Of a stretch of DNA of 64,000 bases, positions 1-10,760 are shown piece by piece (position 1 is the stretch's first letter; each line of letters opens with the position of its first letter). The DNA lies in the NCBI GenBank assembly GCA_949358305.1, contig OX442314.1, positions 6,699,087-6,763,086 on the forward strand, written 5' to 3'. The notes below the pieces were generated by a model that saw nothing but the letters and a program-made list of their open reading frames with translations, was not told where the DNA came from and did not search any database. The position numbers were made by a program, and so were the translations under genes. Source of the DNA: Strigamia acuminata (taxonomy: Eukaryota > Arthropoda > Chilopoda > Geophilomorpha > Linotaeniidae).

Positions 1-24
1 ATGAAATAAAATTTTTGATTACCC

Positions 25-336
25 CTAACACGAGTCTTGACACACGGCTTCGATGCTTGCCAGTTGTACACTTCGGTTGACGGTGTCTGGTCTTCGCTCT
101 AAGAACCAATCAGCCACCATTTGCTTCATCACTTCCATGAACCTATTAAGGAGGAGCCGATCTCTCAAAGTGTAATGCGACTTTATGACACTATTGGTTG
201 ACTCCAGGCCATTGTTTGTGCAAGGAGAGCCCAGACAATGACCAACATGCCACCCAACAAAACGATTCAAGTACTCCTCCTCAAAGTAATCAAGGAAATC
301 CACAACGCTTGTTCCAAGTCTCCATTTCTTCAGCAA
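25..336 (-). pseudogene. MULE (Mutator-like) transposase C-terminal remnant
   Basis: The 103-codon minus-strand frame resembles the region downstream of the catalytic domain in animal MULE transposases: a GWHVGHCLGSPCTNNGLES segment followed by a helical stretch (TLRDRLLLNRFMEVMKQ). The pattern of C-x-T-N-N-G-x-E-x-x-N then a basic helix is what I associate with this family. No DDE core is visible in the window, so this is a fragment; the rest, if present, lies in decayed sequence or beyond the window edge. A second MULE fragment, from the catalytic part, occurs at 62080-62332. The assignment rests on motif memory, not on a search. Confidence 0.55.
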
Positions 337-969
337 TAGGCCTTTTGCTACGTCGAAATGCTAGAAACGTCAAAAACGTCATGAAAACGTTTCCGGGGGA
401 AAAAAAAGAATTTGGGGGTTCGGTTCAATGATTAGGATAGAAATTCAACATGTGCGCAATTAAATATTTCTGGTATTTTGGAAAATATGAATGGGGGGTC
501 GATAAATACAACCCAATGTAAACTGTGTTCGAACTCCAATGGTCAATGCTGACCTTTTGTTATTATTCGCTATGCTGTCCAACAATATTTTTGCGATTAA
601 AATAAACATAAACACTATGCTAATTTTCAATACACAAATGGCTGCTGATTAATTGCGCCTTACAAACATTGAGATAAAGAATCAGCAGTTTACAGTAATA
701 TTGTTAATTGTTGTGAAAGTAGATAAAAATAGTGAATAAATATAAATAAATAAATTTATAGTTTGCGAATAAGTATTGTACAATTAAATTGCTTAGGTCA
801 TTTCTTTAAAGTTAAAAATGGGGTGTCAATAGTATATCCCCTTAATGCATCCAGTGTTATCTTTACAATAATGATTTTTGTGTTGAATAAATACATATCT
901 TTTGTAAAATTGGGACTACATGATTTGAATTTCTTATGTGGATAGTGTTAACAAGTACTTTGTAATATT
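337..969. other. AT-rich sequence without recognised genes
   Basis: Low-complexity AT-rich DNA with short open frames only (for example 763-945). I see no splice-bounded exon, terminal repeat or tandem array here. Confidence 0.4.
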
Positions 970-1366
970 TTAGGGCTTCATTATGAACGGAAATTGGCAA
1001 CCCTTTTGCTGACGGTACCAATTAACGATGTTTAAAATCCAAGGGTATAGAGACATCAATGACATTCCCAAACCTAATCCTACAATGCTGCCCACATCGC
1101 TTATCAATTGCGATACTGGATAAGCTTGTTTTTCTTCTGTGGTCTCGATTAAACTATCAGCAAATCTAACACCTATGCCTGTCTTAAACTCAAACGGATA
1201 TTCACTCCCTTGTAAAATGGTTTGGTAATAAATAATTTCACAAGGTTGTTTACATTTGCAATGTTTGTGATTTGAGTTATAATTGTTTAAGTACATAAAA
1301 TGAGCGGTTGTGACGTCCATTGTAGTGTTGCAAGCCGGTAAGATAGGTTTTGCCATATATGGTAAT
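970..1366 (-). CDS. DEG/ENaC sodium channel, terminal exon (TM2)
   Basis: Minus-strand exon encoding the end of an amiloride-sensitive (degenerin/ENaC/pickpocket-type) cation channel subunit. The protein shows the cysteine cluster before the pore (CKCKQPCEIIYYQ), the pre-TM2 segment YPVSQLISDVGSIVG, and the pore/TM2 helix GLGLGMSLMSLYPW containing the G-x-S selectivity filter. It ends about 20 residues after TM2, a short cytoplasmic tail. Just upstream on the minus strand is a good acceptor, TTTGTTTCAG before ATTACC, so I start the exon at 1366 instead of at the frame's first methionine. The exon at 12484-11680 begins with a similar sequence (RLPYM here, RFPFM there), so the two are homologous exons. 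The channel would sit in the plasma membrane. The rest of the gene is not recognised nearby. Confidence 0.75.
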
Positions 1367-1402
1367 CTGAAACAAATAATACGCAAATTGGCGCTCGGTT
1401 CT

Positions 1403-1505
1403 TGTAACTGCCTGGGCCCGTTTAAGAGGCGGATCTAATTAAGTGCTGCGAGTCATAAACATCACCGATTTTTACGAAAAAATCACCAATTTCTTTCAGA
1501 AAATT
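1403..1505. repeat. truncated MITE fragment
   Basis: ACTGCCTGGGCCCGTTTAAG and AATTAAGTGCTG followed by a 'caatttctttcagaaaattgg' type stretch resemble the left half of the MITE at 8866-9096 (CTGCCTCGTTTAAACGCCC, AATTAAGTGCCGGG). No right end is seen. Confidence 0.35.
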
Positions 1506-2084
1506 GGAATTTTTCTATACTTTTCAGTAATAATTTTTTTTGAATAAGTGCCATGATATAAAGACCAAATTAAATAAATAATCGTTCGGGCGTTTATTTG
1601 AAGCTTACGGCAGTTGGCTCACGGTGTTTAAATCTTTAATTATCACTGTGCGGGAAGCATTCCGAGCTGAAATTTATTTGTATTGCTCCTCAGTTTTTTT
1701 TTTTTTTTAAAAAACTTCCATGCTGAGTGCGTGCATTTGGGTTGTGACAAAAAGACGGATGTGAAGGGTATTAAACATTAAAACAAGCACATTAAACTTT
1801 TATTTTTATTAACTGTTGTTTTTGGTGTACCATAGGGTATTACAAAATAAGAAAAGAAATTTGAAATTGATTAAATGTAAGTGAGCAAATACAAGTATGT
1901 GTGCGCTGATACGACTGGCAACCAGTTAGTTGGTGGTTTACATTTTGTTATTATTTGACGCTTCCACAAGTTTATCCTTAACGAACACATTTTGAATGTC
2001 TAATTTCCCTGTAACCTTTACTCCGTAGGAGTGACATTAATAAATAAATTAAGAGCGTGCAATTTCTCAACGGGCACTGAATGT
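1506..2084. other. no recognised feature
   Basis: AT-rich with a poly-T run near 1692. I see no coding exon or terminal repeats. Confidence 0.4.
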
Positions 2085-2972
2085 TGTGGTGATCTCGAAT
2101 TGTTTCACCACTTAAGAAGTAAATATTAATTATTTCCTAATTAATTTGGCTTGGCACACGCCAAGTCAGATCATGTGACCGAGGGGAGAAATCTTCCCTA
2201 GGCACATATCACCTCAGGTTGGCTGGGGTGAAAACGGCAATTAGCCGTTATGGTGCAATAATCCTTTGTTTCACCAGTTTTAGCTAATTGCGCAGATTAT
2301 CTGCGCAATATTGAAGCGTGCCGGGCTCGCGCTCTAGCTTCAATCGGGACTCTTAAAAATACAACACAAACCACAACATCACTGCTTATTCTCTCCTGAA
2401 ATGTATTGACAGTGGACCGTGTTCTTTAAGTTTCACCAGCTTGCTTTGTACCAACGTGCGAAGCCAGCTATTTGCGTAAATCAACCGCCGTTGATTTCCG
2501 CATTCGAGAAGAGAAGTTTTCCGCGCGAACGTTAGCCATCGCCATCGTACGCCGAACGGACGCCTGCCCGACGTGAACCACCGCCATCGCGCCGTCGTAC
2601 GCCGAGTGGAAGACTCGCGAGAACCATCATCGTTCATCCGATCATCGTTCGTGAGTTTAGAGAAGACCTAGTCTTCAAACAACGACAGTTGTTAAGCGCC
2701 ATTACAGCGCTTTCTACTCGTAACAGTCGTTACGAGTAATTCCATTGTTATTTCCATCATTTTTATCGTATTTATTCATATTGTTCTCGTATTATCATTG
2801 TATTAACCGAATAAATATTGTGTGCATTTGAATTAATAAAACTGTGTCTTTATTTCTTAGGAAATTAACCCTAGATAATTTAAGGCCGCGATATAAGTCT
2901 CTCGTAGCATTTACCTGCGGTATCTCAAGCATATTTATTAGAAATTTGTTTGAAATAACCCGGATTGCAGCA
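2085..2972 (+). repeat. putative solo LTR (888 bp)
   Basis: Begins TGTGGTGATCTCG, much like the gypsy LTRs further right (TGTGGTGATTCGG), and can be closed at ...GGATTGCAGCA at 2972. ATGT occurs directly before the start (2081-2084) and directly after this end (2973-2976), the 4-bp duplication size seen for the gypsy element here. Internally there is a GC-rich block, then AATAAATATTG and AATAAAACTG near 2810-2840 that could act as poly(A) signals, and AACCCTAGA as in the gypsy LTR. The right end was chosen because of the repeat, so the call is tentative. Confidence 0.4.
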
Positions 2973-3339
2973 ATGTATAGTTTGCTTGAGGTGCAAAAAA
3001 TATAACTGCTTTTGGACGTGTTTTTGAATGTGTGAATATTTGTAAACAGTCATGTTGTGCTAATTGACAAAATCGGAGCTGAGGTGTAAAAATATCTGAA
3101 ATACTACCTGCAGTTAATACTTTGAAATAAATTGTTGTGGATGCAGGCCTTTTTACACTCGAAATAAGCACTTGTGTTTTTTTCACATGGATTGGGCTTC
3201 GTATTTCTTCGTATAGTCTATTTCATCAAATGAAAGTACTTGGTAAAAGCTTATAAACAAGGTGGGCCAAGAGTCATAAAGCAGTCTGAAGTAATAACTT
3301 CTTTCATCAAATTTTTTAAAAAATTTTCTTTAACTATTT

Positions 3340-3480
3340 TATAAAGAAGACTTAGAAGATTAATCATGGAAAAATTCACGACCGAACAGAAAACAAATTG
3401 TGAAATTTTACTAACAAACCCAAGGATCAATAATTCTGACCCAACATCCAACAATGAAATTTCTAACAATCATTGATTTG
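3340..3480 (+). pseudogene. DUF4817-type transposase N-terminal remnant, copy A
   Basis: An ATG near 3366 opens MEKFTTEQK, and after a one-base frame change the sequence reads KIVKFY then QTQGSIILTQ, the signature of the helix-turn-helix DUF4817 domain common in arthropod mariner-like transposases. Two related copies lie at 7876-8016 (+) and 10606-10760 (-). An upstream GGTGGGCCAAGAGTC at 3260 resembles terminal repeats of such elements (compare GACTTTTGGGCCACCC at 9856). Frameshifted and dead. Confidence 0.5.
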
Positions 3481-4448
3481 CTTGGAGAAATTTCATGTCA
3501 TAATGGCTGCTCTTTGGGTCAGAATTGATTTTTGATTCTTGGATTCTTGGTGTGGTGAATTACATGATGTGTGTCACTCGCCATTGCTCATTTCTAACAA
3601 TAATCTTTATTGATTCATTCTTGATGTTTACCGGTAATCTTAACAAATCTTTTGGTACAATGTAATTCAATTGTTTGGTTGCAATGCAAGAGAACTTAGC
3701 TACCACACTCGGTTTCCACATGTAAATAAAAGAATTTGACAGAGAAATCCAAATCCGTGAGAAACTTTATTTCAACTAAATTAATGGATACAATGACAAG
3801 TGACTAACTTTACCTTTAGTGGAAAACCCAATTGATTCAAGTTTAGTTAATCAGTGGGTGAAAAAATGTTCGTTCAGTGAAAAACGTAGTGATTGGGGAT
3901 TTCAATATGTTCTCACTTATTGGAAAATTCAGGAAGACTAGGGATTTAATAAATAGAGTCCATTTGGTTACCTTGAATAATCGAAAATTGACTAAATTAA
4001 ACAAGCCATAGTGTAAAGCCAATGGTGCCAAAATGTTGACTTCATCTTCTGGATGATTGAAGTGTAGCTGAATATAATTGTAATACACTGTTAGTTTTTG
4101 GATTCAAACAATAAAAATTCCTAAAATCATGAATTTTTGGCAAATGGGCACAGACGCATCACATATCCACCCATGATCAAAGAATCACCTGTCTACACCT
4201 TAAATTGAAATGGATACCAAATTGTCCAATGGGAATCTAAAACCACTGAAATCTATCGTTTTATCAACGTTCATTTGTTTACCCAATGTTCATCTTTTCC
4301 CGTTCATTGTTTTGACTTTTCGCCGGTCACGTTTACTTTGACTTTAACTTTGACTTTTTGTGTAATCTGTTTCATCTTTGAATGCTCTTAATAATCGCTA
4401 AAAATATGTTCAACTACAATAATCTAGATAAACAGACTTTTCACAGAC
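3481..4448. other. no recognised feature
   Basis: AT-rich unique-looking DNA. The 81-codon minus frame at 3843-4088 has no recognisable motif. Sequence near 4200-4245 resembles 29950-29990, so part may be an old repeat. Confidence 0.35.
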
Positions 4449-4733
4449 TACCGTCTTCCCCTGAATATAACACCATGGTATTGTATTCGTCAAATAACAT
4501 GTAAGTTTGTAAAAAAAAAGAAAATTGTTAATATATATTGAAAACTGTGATTAAAAAAACAAACAATATCCTGTATGTTTTTATTTTTTGTGTTTTATTT
4601 AAAGTAACAAAAACAACAATAAAAATAAACTGAATGAAAACGTACGTGTGCTGTTTCAGTAGCGTTTTGGAAGCGTACACTGTACGTCTTTCATAGTTTT
4701 CTTAAAATTCGAATATAACACCATGGTGTTGTA

Positions 4734-5302
4734 CAGTCGAAACTCTTTATAACGAATCGCAAGGGACCGGAAGAATCGATTCGTTATAACGAGAATTCGT
4801 TAAAACTAATTAGATGAAAAAATTTAATTTTAGCACCAAGCACTATTTTTTTTGTAAGCCTTGATTACCACTGGCAAGTTACATGTTAATTTTATCCCGA
4901 TTTCTTAAAATTGTTGAAATTTTAGAACTGGACAAATTAAACTCCTCTGCTACAATTGATGGCTTCTTGCCATTGTCAATGGCATCAATAATGTTCAACT
5001 TGTCGTGAATCGAAATTGCCTTTTGTTTGGCAGTCATTTTCATTTTCCTTTGTTTTCTAAACATGGGCATCGGATGTTGTGATTCATGTGATCAGTTTTG
5101 AAAATTCGTTATAACGATAGCTTATGGGTATTATAGTGTACCTGAAAACTTGTTTGTTATAACGAATAATTCGTTATATTGAAATTCGTTATAACAAAAA
5201 TATATAACATGGTGTTCTATGGCTGGCCAACCAAGTCATTCTCAACAATTCGTTATAGCGATAATTCGTTATATCGCGATTCGTTATAAAGAGTTTCGAC
5301 TG
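4734..5302 (-). mobile_element. Tigger/pogo-like element, 569 bp, TA target duplication
   Basis: Terminal inverted repeats start CAGTCGAAACTCTTTATAAC and end GTTATAAAGAGTTTCGACTG, flanked on both sides by TA (4732-4733 and 5303-5304). Internally it repeats 'attcgttataacga' modules and holds a scrap of the transposase DNA-binding domain (4879-5070). Near-equal-length copy at 14421-14990 and a short one at 58994-59176. Non-autonomous. Confidence 0.85.
4879..5070 (-). pseudogene. CENP-B/psq-type HTH fragment of Tigger transposase
   Basis: 63 codons reading MTAKQKAISIHDKLNIIDAI, NGKKPSIVAEEFNLSSSKIS and TILRNRDKI. This is the N-terminal pipsqueak/CENP-B helix-turn-helix of pogo/Tigger transposases (K-L-x-I-I-D-x-x-x-x-G-x-K, then S-x-I, then TIL-x-x-R). 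The second HTH and the DDE domain are absent, so it cannot transpose the element. It could still encode a small DNA-binding peptide, but nothing suggests selection. The element at 14421-14990 has the same segment, in + orientation and with frame damage. Confidence 0.7.
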
Positions 5303-5625
5303 TATTCGAAAACAATAAAAAAATTCGAATATAACACCATGGGGGTGTATTCGAATACAACACCGTGGTGTTATATTCGGGGGAAGACGGTAGTGCCTTA
5401 TGCCTTTTGGGCCTAACACCCCTGCAAGGCCCCTCAAACCCAAATTACCCCAAATTTTTTTTTAAGAAAATTAATTGGGTTTTATCAACATCAGTAAAAC
5501 AAAACTTGTTTTGCAGCGGAAGGGGGGCCTTGCAGTCTTCAGATTTCATATTTGCCTAGAGCTCACGGATGCTAAAACTGCAACTGTTGTGCCCGTCTGG
5601 CCACCCATGATGACCTACGTCACTC

Positions 5626-5775
5626 TATACTCTTTCCACACTCAAGAGGAGCCCTGGAAGCTGGGCTCCCATTGGCCTACTTAGAACTGCAATGCAACTA
5701 CTGCTACACAGGTTAAATAGCTTGGCCAATGGGAGCCCAGCTTCCAGGGCTCCTCTTGAGTGTGGAAAGAGTATA
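5626..5775. repeat. perfect 52-bp inverted repeat (hairpin)
   Basis: Arms 5626-5677 and 5724-5775 are exact reverse complements by direct comparison, separated by 46 bp. The arm begins TATACTCTTTCCACACTC and ends CTCCCATTGGCC. It lies just upstream of the interspersed repeat at 5830-6230. Confidence 0.85.
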
Positions 5776-5829
5776 CACACTGCTCACTGTCCCTAAAGTC
5801 ATCCCCCCTTGCAGGATAAACTGACCCAT

Positions 5830-6230
5830 TGAAGGGAAGGAGGGAGCTGAGTGGTTTGGTGAGACAGAGAGAGAATGTTTAGGGCGGCACAGAGAGAAGA
5901 CGTGTGCTAGGCAGGTCCTGCAGGCAGCCAGGGTAACAATGCCCTGTGCTGACTCCGCTCTCTTTCCATTCACCACTGTGACGCTCAGTAACATGGCGAT
6001 GGACTGTAGGTGAGTACAGCAAAATGTTATGTGTTACCCGACCATATCACCTACAGGCTAATGCCCTGAGTGTGACGGGTCGGTTGCTGGTGTGGCATGC
6101 CCTATTGGCATCACCAACACAGGTCATAGGAACTCTGACCCCTAGTCGACGGATTAAAGGCCAACAACCAACAATTCGGAGTCCCTGTCTCCATCATTTA
6201 CGTGAAATCCTGTCCCACCCATGGTAACCA
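5830..6230 (+). repeat. diverged ~400-bp duplicated segment with conserved splice donor (copy A)
   Basis: Pairs with 59636-60040. Shared blocks include GGAGGGAGCTGAGTGGT, CCCTGTGCTGACTC, GACGCTCAGT, an ATGGCG (5993), an AG/GTGAGTAC donor-like site (after 6009), and GTGTGACGGGTCGGTTGC. It may be an interspersed repeat or a duplicated first exon with part of its intron. No protein family recognised. Confidence 0.5.
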
Positions 6231-6874
6231 GTCTCCAGGTTGCTATGGAGAAGACTGTCCTTTCACAATGTATTTAGATCCAACCTTTATTGTATTCAAG
6301 TCTCAGTGCTGCTCGGAAACTCACCCAGACTTTCAATTTACCACAGTCCATTTTTCTAAATTAAAATATTTATTAGTGTAATTAACATTATGTGCAATTG
6401 TTGCAAACATTTAAGGTGTATTTTGGAGAAAATATTTTATCCCACCTTTAGATCCGGGCGACATACTTTTGGAGGAAATAGCGATTTAATCATTAGACCA
6501 ATGCCTATGAAACCTTTTTCTGAAAAACATTAGAAAGATCAGAATCAGGGTTGGCTACTTTTCAGATTAAGTACATCAATATTAAGATTAATATTAATAT
6601 ACATATTAAGAATAATTCTTTATTGTGAGTATTGTTAATAGTTTGTTGTTTCGTATTAGTTATAAGACGATTGACCATCCAGAGGCACTTAGATTTTTAT
6701 TAGAAGTAAGTACTGGTTCAGTGTTGGGTTGATCTGCTACTGCAAAAAGAGTAGCACAACGCAGTATGTGCTACTTTGATCTAAGTTAGCCATTAAGTTA
6801 GAAAACTTGTAGCTTGCTGTTTCTACAGGTTACATTTTTCTTTAACCTTCCCATAGCCAAGCGTGGTTACAACA
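6231..6874. other. no recognised feature
   Basis: AT-rich DNA with no long frame, tandem array or terminal repeat that I can see. Confidence 0.4.
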
Positions 6875-7444
6875 CGTAGCTAGCGGATCACTCCTTATTA
6901 GCGAATCCCATTTTAGCGAATTTTAATTTTATAAACCCATTTTAGCGATCTCATTTTAGCGAAAATGAGATTACATCACCGCAACATTGGGTGCATTTTA
7001 GCGAAGCCCGTTTTAGCGAAAACTCGTTTTAGCAAAAAATGTATTTTTTAAAAAAAGATCAAACACTGTGCTTTCACATTATAAATGAATAACTAACCCA
7101 ACTAGGAATTGCACGTTTACACTTCTCACTTCTCTTCCAAACAAAGTTAGACGGAGAAATAACTCGAGACCGTTTTTCCGGCGATTTTGTCGATTTGCGT
7201 GTCATTTTCGGCCTGTTTTGTGCCGTTTTCGTCCGTTTTTCGGCCGGTTTCGTCGGTTTCTGCGTAGATTCTCGTTCAACCACTTCGTTTTAGCGAATCT
7301 CACTTTAGCGAATCCTATTTTAGCGAACACATTGTTTTAGCGAATTTTTTGGCGCTGAAACAAGGCATTTGCTAAAACGAGTCGTCGCTAAAATGGATTC
7401 GCTAAAGTGAGATTCGCTAAAACAATGTGCACTCGCTAGCTACG
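6875..7444. mobile_element. DNA transposon with 'ttttagcgaa' subterminal repeats
   Basis: Ends are the inverted repeat CGTAGCTAGCG (6875-6885) and CGCTAGCTACG (7434-7444). Many inward copies of TTTTAGCGAA on the left and TTCGCTAAAA on the right give it the subterminal architecture of Tigger-like elements. A 69-codon minus frame (7074-7283: KMTRKSTKSPEKRSRVISPS) may be the remains of an N-terminal HTH of its transposase, but that is weak. Non-autonomous. Confidence 0.6.
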
Positions 7445-7471
7445 GTCAAATCGGCCTTCTTTTAAAATGCT

Positions 7472-7604
7472 TTTGTGCATGTGCAGAATCTTATTTTTCC
7501 AGGTGCAATCGCATTTTTTCTGGTTTGAGCACATTAAAACATGTGCTGAGGCCAGGAAAAATGTGATTGCACCTGGAAAATTAAGATTCTGCACATGCGC
7601 AGAA
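7472..7604. repeat. imperfect foldback element
   Basis: Arms 7472-7534 and 7541-7604 are near reverse complements (GCATGTGCAGAATCTTA, CCAGGTGCAATC shared) with a 6-bp loop. Resembles a small MITE. Confidence 0.55.
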
Positions 7605-7875
7605 GCGTTTCAATATACCGTCTAGTGCTAAAAAGTGGCAAAACAGTGTACGGCGCTCACGTAATGGTGTTTTATGTTGTAAATTTTCTTCCTATTATTA
7701 GTTTAACTTATTCATATTCAAAAAAATGTTAGAACTTAGTTATTATAAATTTAGAAAAAATATTTTTGGAGGAATTAAAGCTGGTCCCCTAAATTAATTT
7801 TCAGGAAAAAAAGAGTTACAGCTATTTTACTACTTTTGTTTTTTTTCTGACCCACCATGGCTGTGGGAAGGTTAA

Positions 7876-8016
7876 CTATTTTGGAAAGAAGACTTAGAAG
7901 ATTAATCCTGGAAAAATACATTACCAAACAGCAAACAGAAATTGGGAATTTTACTATCAAAAGCAAGGTCAATTCTTACTCAACGAGCATATCAATGATC
8001 AGACGTTTGATTGTGT
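7876..8016 (+). pseudogene. DUF4817-type transposase remnant, copy B
   Basis: GAAAGAAGACTTAGAAGAT then AATCCTGGAAAAATACATT matches copy A (3340-3480) and the reverse complement of 10606-10760. Translates as LRRLILEKYITKQQTEIGNF with frame damage after it. Confidence 0.45.
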
Positions 8017-8017
8017 T

Positions 8018-8160
8018 GCGATCTCACTTTTACAATTAAAGATAACAATATTGCAATCTCACTTTTACAAATAAATATAAAAATATCGCGATCTCACTTT
8101 TACAAATAAAGATAACTATCGCAATCTCATTTTTACAAATAAAGATAACAATATCACAAT
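8018..8160 (+). repeat. 35-bp minisatellite, about four units
   Basis: Units start GCGATCTCACTTTTACAA or GCAATCTCACTTTTACAA and end in 'aaagataacaatatt' variants. Starts directly after DUF4817 copy B. Confidence 0.7.
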
Positions 8161-8610
8161 CGGCTGCTTTGCACACACAAAACACAAAACAAGACATGAT
8201 TTTATCACAAAGCAAACACCTTCCCATTGTTCATCTCTGAAATGCTTATATTTTTAGGTCTAAATAACCCTGGGAAGATTTGGGAACTCAAACATGAAAC
8301 TAGCCATCCGGATGGCTTGCAACAAACTGTAAAAATTTCTGCTAAAGTGATGGTGCGGAGCTGTGTCGACTATAATGACACAAGGGGCTTGTGTTTCATC
8401 TGAGAAACTGTAAATTCCGATGCTGACTGCAAAAATTTGGAAAATTATTCCAACAGCTGAATCTATGGTAATAGATTTTGCTACAAAAACTCATGTTACA
8501 TGAAACAAGCCATGTGGATATGACATAATGGTCTTAGTATCACATGATCTGATAGTGGGATTATCCCATAATGAATCTATAGGCATGTCACTAAATATTA
8601 AAAAAAACTA

Positions 8611-8780
8611 TTCCAAACTTTTTGAACATGATTTTCATTATTCCAAACTTTTTGAACATGGTTTTCATTATTCCAAACTTTTTAAACATGGTTTTCATTA
8701 TTGGAAACTTTTTGAACATGGTTTTCATTATTGCAAACTTTTTGAACATGGTTTTCATTATTCAAAACTTTTTAAGCACT
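8611..8780 (+). repeat. 30-bp minisatellite, six units
   Basis: Units of exactly 30 bp (TTCCAAACTTTTTGAACATG followed by GTTTTCATTA) start at 8611, 8641, 8671, 8701, 8731 and 8761 (last partial). As 30 is a multiple of three, every frame is periodic and one reads the decapeptide SKLFEHGFHY. No start context or homology supports a real protein. Confidence 0.85.
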
Positions 8781-8865
8781 AGTGTTGTATTCAAATGCAG
8801 TTTACTAGAAAACTATGCATCCTACAGGGGCATTTTTTGGCTCAATCTAGAGTTAAATTACTGTA

Positions 8866-9096
8866 CTGCCTCGTTTAAACGCCCAGGTTCGTAAAGACGC
8901 CAGACCCGTTTTAGCGCCGGGCAGCCATAGGCGATCCACAGAATTGGTGCCTGCCCCAATTAAGTGCCGGGTCTCCAAAAATCGCCAATTTTTTGCAAAA
9001 AAATGGTGTTGCAAAAAATCGCCCATTTTTCGGTTATACGTCGGGTCCCAATAAACGCCGGGTTTCAAATTGGCGCCGGGCGTTTAAACAATGCGG
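8866..9096. mobile_element. MITE with TA target duplication
   Basis: TIR CTGCCTCGTTTAAACGCCC on the left and GGGCGTTTAAACAATGCGG on the right match in about 18 of 21 positions including the flanking TA. The interior is built from 'cgccgggt' and 'tttagcgcc' modules. Related to 13836-13945 and 59222-59572. Confidence 0.65.
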
Positions 9097-9158
9097 TAAT
9101 GTATGTTATTTTTGAGAATATTTTCTTTTATTTAGTGAGAGCTTTCAAACAATGATGT

Positions 9159-10553
9159 TGTGACGGTTACGCTGTCATACATTTTGCTAAGTTAAGGACG
9201 TTTATTCTGCCAATAGATGGCGCTAGTGCTTTTTAGCGGTAATTTCAAGTTTCAAACTTTTTTAGCAGATTTAATATATAAATGTAGATTTATATATTAA
9301 ATTCCGTTTTTTTCAGCAGATATTAATACTTGTTAATATGTTCTAATGTTAGTTGATTTGTTTGCCACATAATTTTATTGAATTATGTGCAAACTTCACA
9401 CATGGTGTGGTCACCACTCACCACCCACTGGGAATTGGACTTATTCCGGATTATAGTCAAGGACTTAATCCGAAATGTATCCTGAGTATCCAGTTCCTAG
9501 ATAGGACCTAGTAGAAGACTATGTCCTAGGTATCCACTTCCTATAATCTAGGATTGGATGGATTTAGGTGCCCAGTGATCCCATTACAGTAGACTAACAT
9601 TTCAAACCTTTTTTTGTCAAAACTTTTCAGTAAGAAATAATTTTTTTAAGAAGAGTTCCAGACTAATTAGATGGTTCTCTACAACTTTGTAATTGGAAAT
9701 TTTGCTTTAACTTGATTGGTTTAGAAGTTAGCAAGTGACTTTTGAGGTCAAATTTGAGGATCCCATTAGATTCGCAATGAAATATTTCCCTTATGAGTTT
9801 TTCTTCAGTTTTCTGATATCTCAGGTATTTTGGAAATTACTTGGGGTGGTTCAGACTTTTGGGCCACCCTGTATACTTCACTTCGAACCAACAATTCGTT
9901 GTAGAAATACTAAGATTACTTATATTTCGTGTAAGCATCTAGAGTGGGCTGAAAACCCACAGACGCATTCCCTCCCGCTTCATGCCAACATCCCGTTGTA
10001 GAATGTAGAATCTAGAGTGAAGCAATTCACAGACGCATTGTAATGTAGTATTTAGAGTGAAGTAATTCACAGACGCATTATTGGAGTAGCCGAGCGGAGT
10101 CATTTCCCGGTTATTCTCCCGCCAGCCAGAACCGTGTTGGAGTAATTTCCCGGTAATGGATAACCTTTCCTGCGAGAAACTTCTTGATTCAATTCGTTGT
10201 TGGTTGATGGAACATTTAAGCATGGCTTAGATGTTGATTGCACTGGGGCAAAAATAGCTCGGCGCTATTTTAATATATTCTTTATTTTCACAGTTTTCCC
10301 TCAGTTTTGCAATTATTATCAAGACTGAAGCCTTCAAGTGATATTATTTTAGGGCTTTTGCCAACCAATTGTATATTTTAACGTACCGTTATTTTAGCCA
10401 TTTGTAGGCCTAGTATTTATATAAATTCCAACTCGTAATAAATTGTTATATGTTTTGAGAAAACATGCAAGCCTCCTTTTTACACTTATAGTTCACATGC
10501 AGTTCACACTTTAATTGTTATGCAATTGCTATCTTGAAAAGGTAATCGTCACA
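9159..10553 (+). repeat. solo LTR (1395 bp) with ATGT target duplication
   Basis: Starts TGTGACGGTTAC and ends GTAATCGTCACA, so the termini are inverted (TGTGACG/CGTCACA), and ATGT flanks both sides (9155-9158, 10554-10557). Blocks such as CCAATAGATGGCGCT, GGACTTAATCCGAAATGT and GTATCCAGTTCCT recur at 14.2-16.8 kb and 28.6-29.8 kb. AATAAATTG near 10438 could be the poly(A) signal. No internal region remains. Confidence 0.7.
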
Positions 10554-10605
10554 ATGTGCTCATGAAAATTTGGATTATTCTAAACTTTCTGAACTGACTG
10601 TAGAC

Positions 10606-10760
10606 TTTAGACGTTTGATTGTAGGATGTTGGATGTTGGGTCAGAATTATTGATCCTCGAGTTTCTTAGTAAAATTTACCAATTTGTGTTCTCTGATCAG
10701 TCTTGAATTTTTCCATGATTAATCTTTTAAGTCTTCTTTACAAAATAATTTTAAAAAAAT
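10606..10760 (-). pseudogene. DUF4817-type transposase remnant, copy C
   Basis: The reverse complement contains AGAAGACTTAAAAGATTAAT then CATGGAAAAATTCAAGAC, and CAATAATTCTGACCCAACAT, matching copy A at 3340-3480. Decayed. CACCCTGTAC at 10799 looks like the end of the parent element's terminal repeat. Confidence 0.5.

Larger units (their letters stand above)
4449..5394. mobile_element. inverted-repeat DNA element with nested Tigger-like insertion
   Basis: The left end ACTACCGTCTTCCCCTGAAT is matched at the right end by its reverse complement (5355-5394, ending GGGGGAAGACGGTAGT). The match runs about 42 bp with few differences. Subterminal units of GAATATAACACCATGGTGTTG recur at about 4471, 4709, 5327 and 5356. 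The third unit is cut by the Tigger-like element at 4734-5302. No transposase of its own is visible, so this is a non-autonomous element. Confidence 0.6.

Noticed and set aside
5713-5994. 93-codon minus-strand protein
   Set aside because: Runs through the inverted repeat and the duplicated block; not conserved in copy B.
8611-8780. CRISPR-like regular repeats
   Set aside because: Units are contiguous with no spacers and the setting is eukaryotic; it is a minisatellite.
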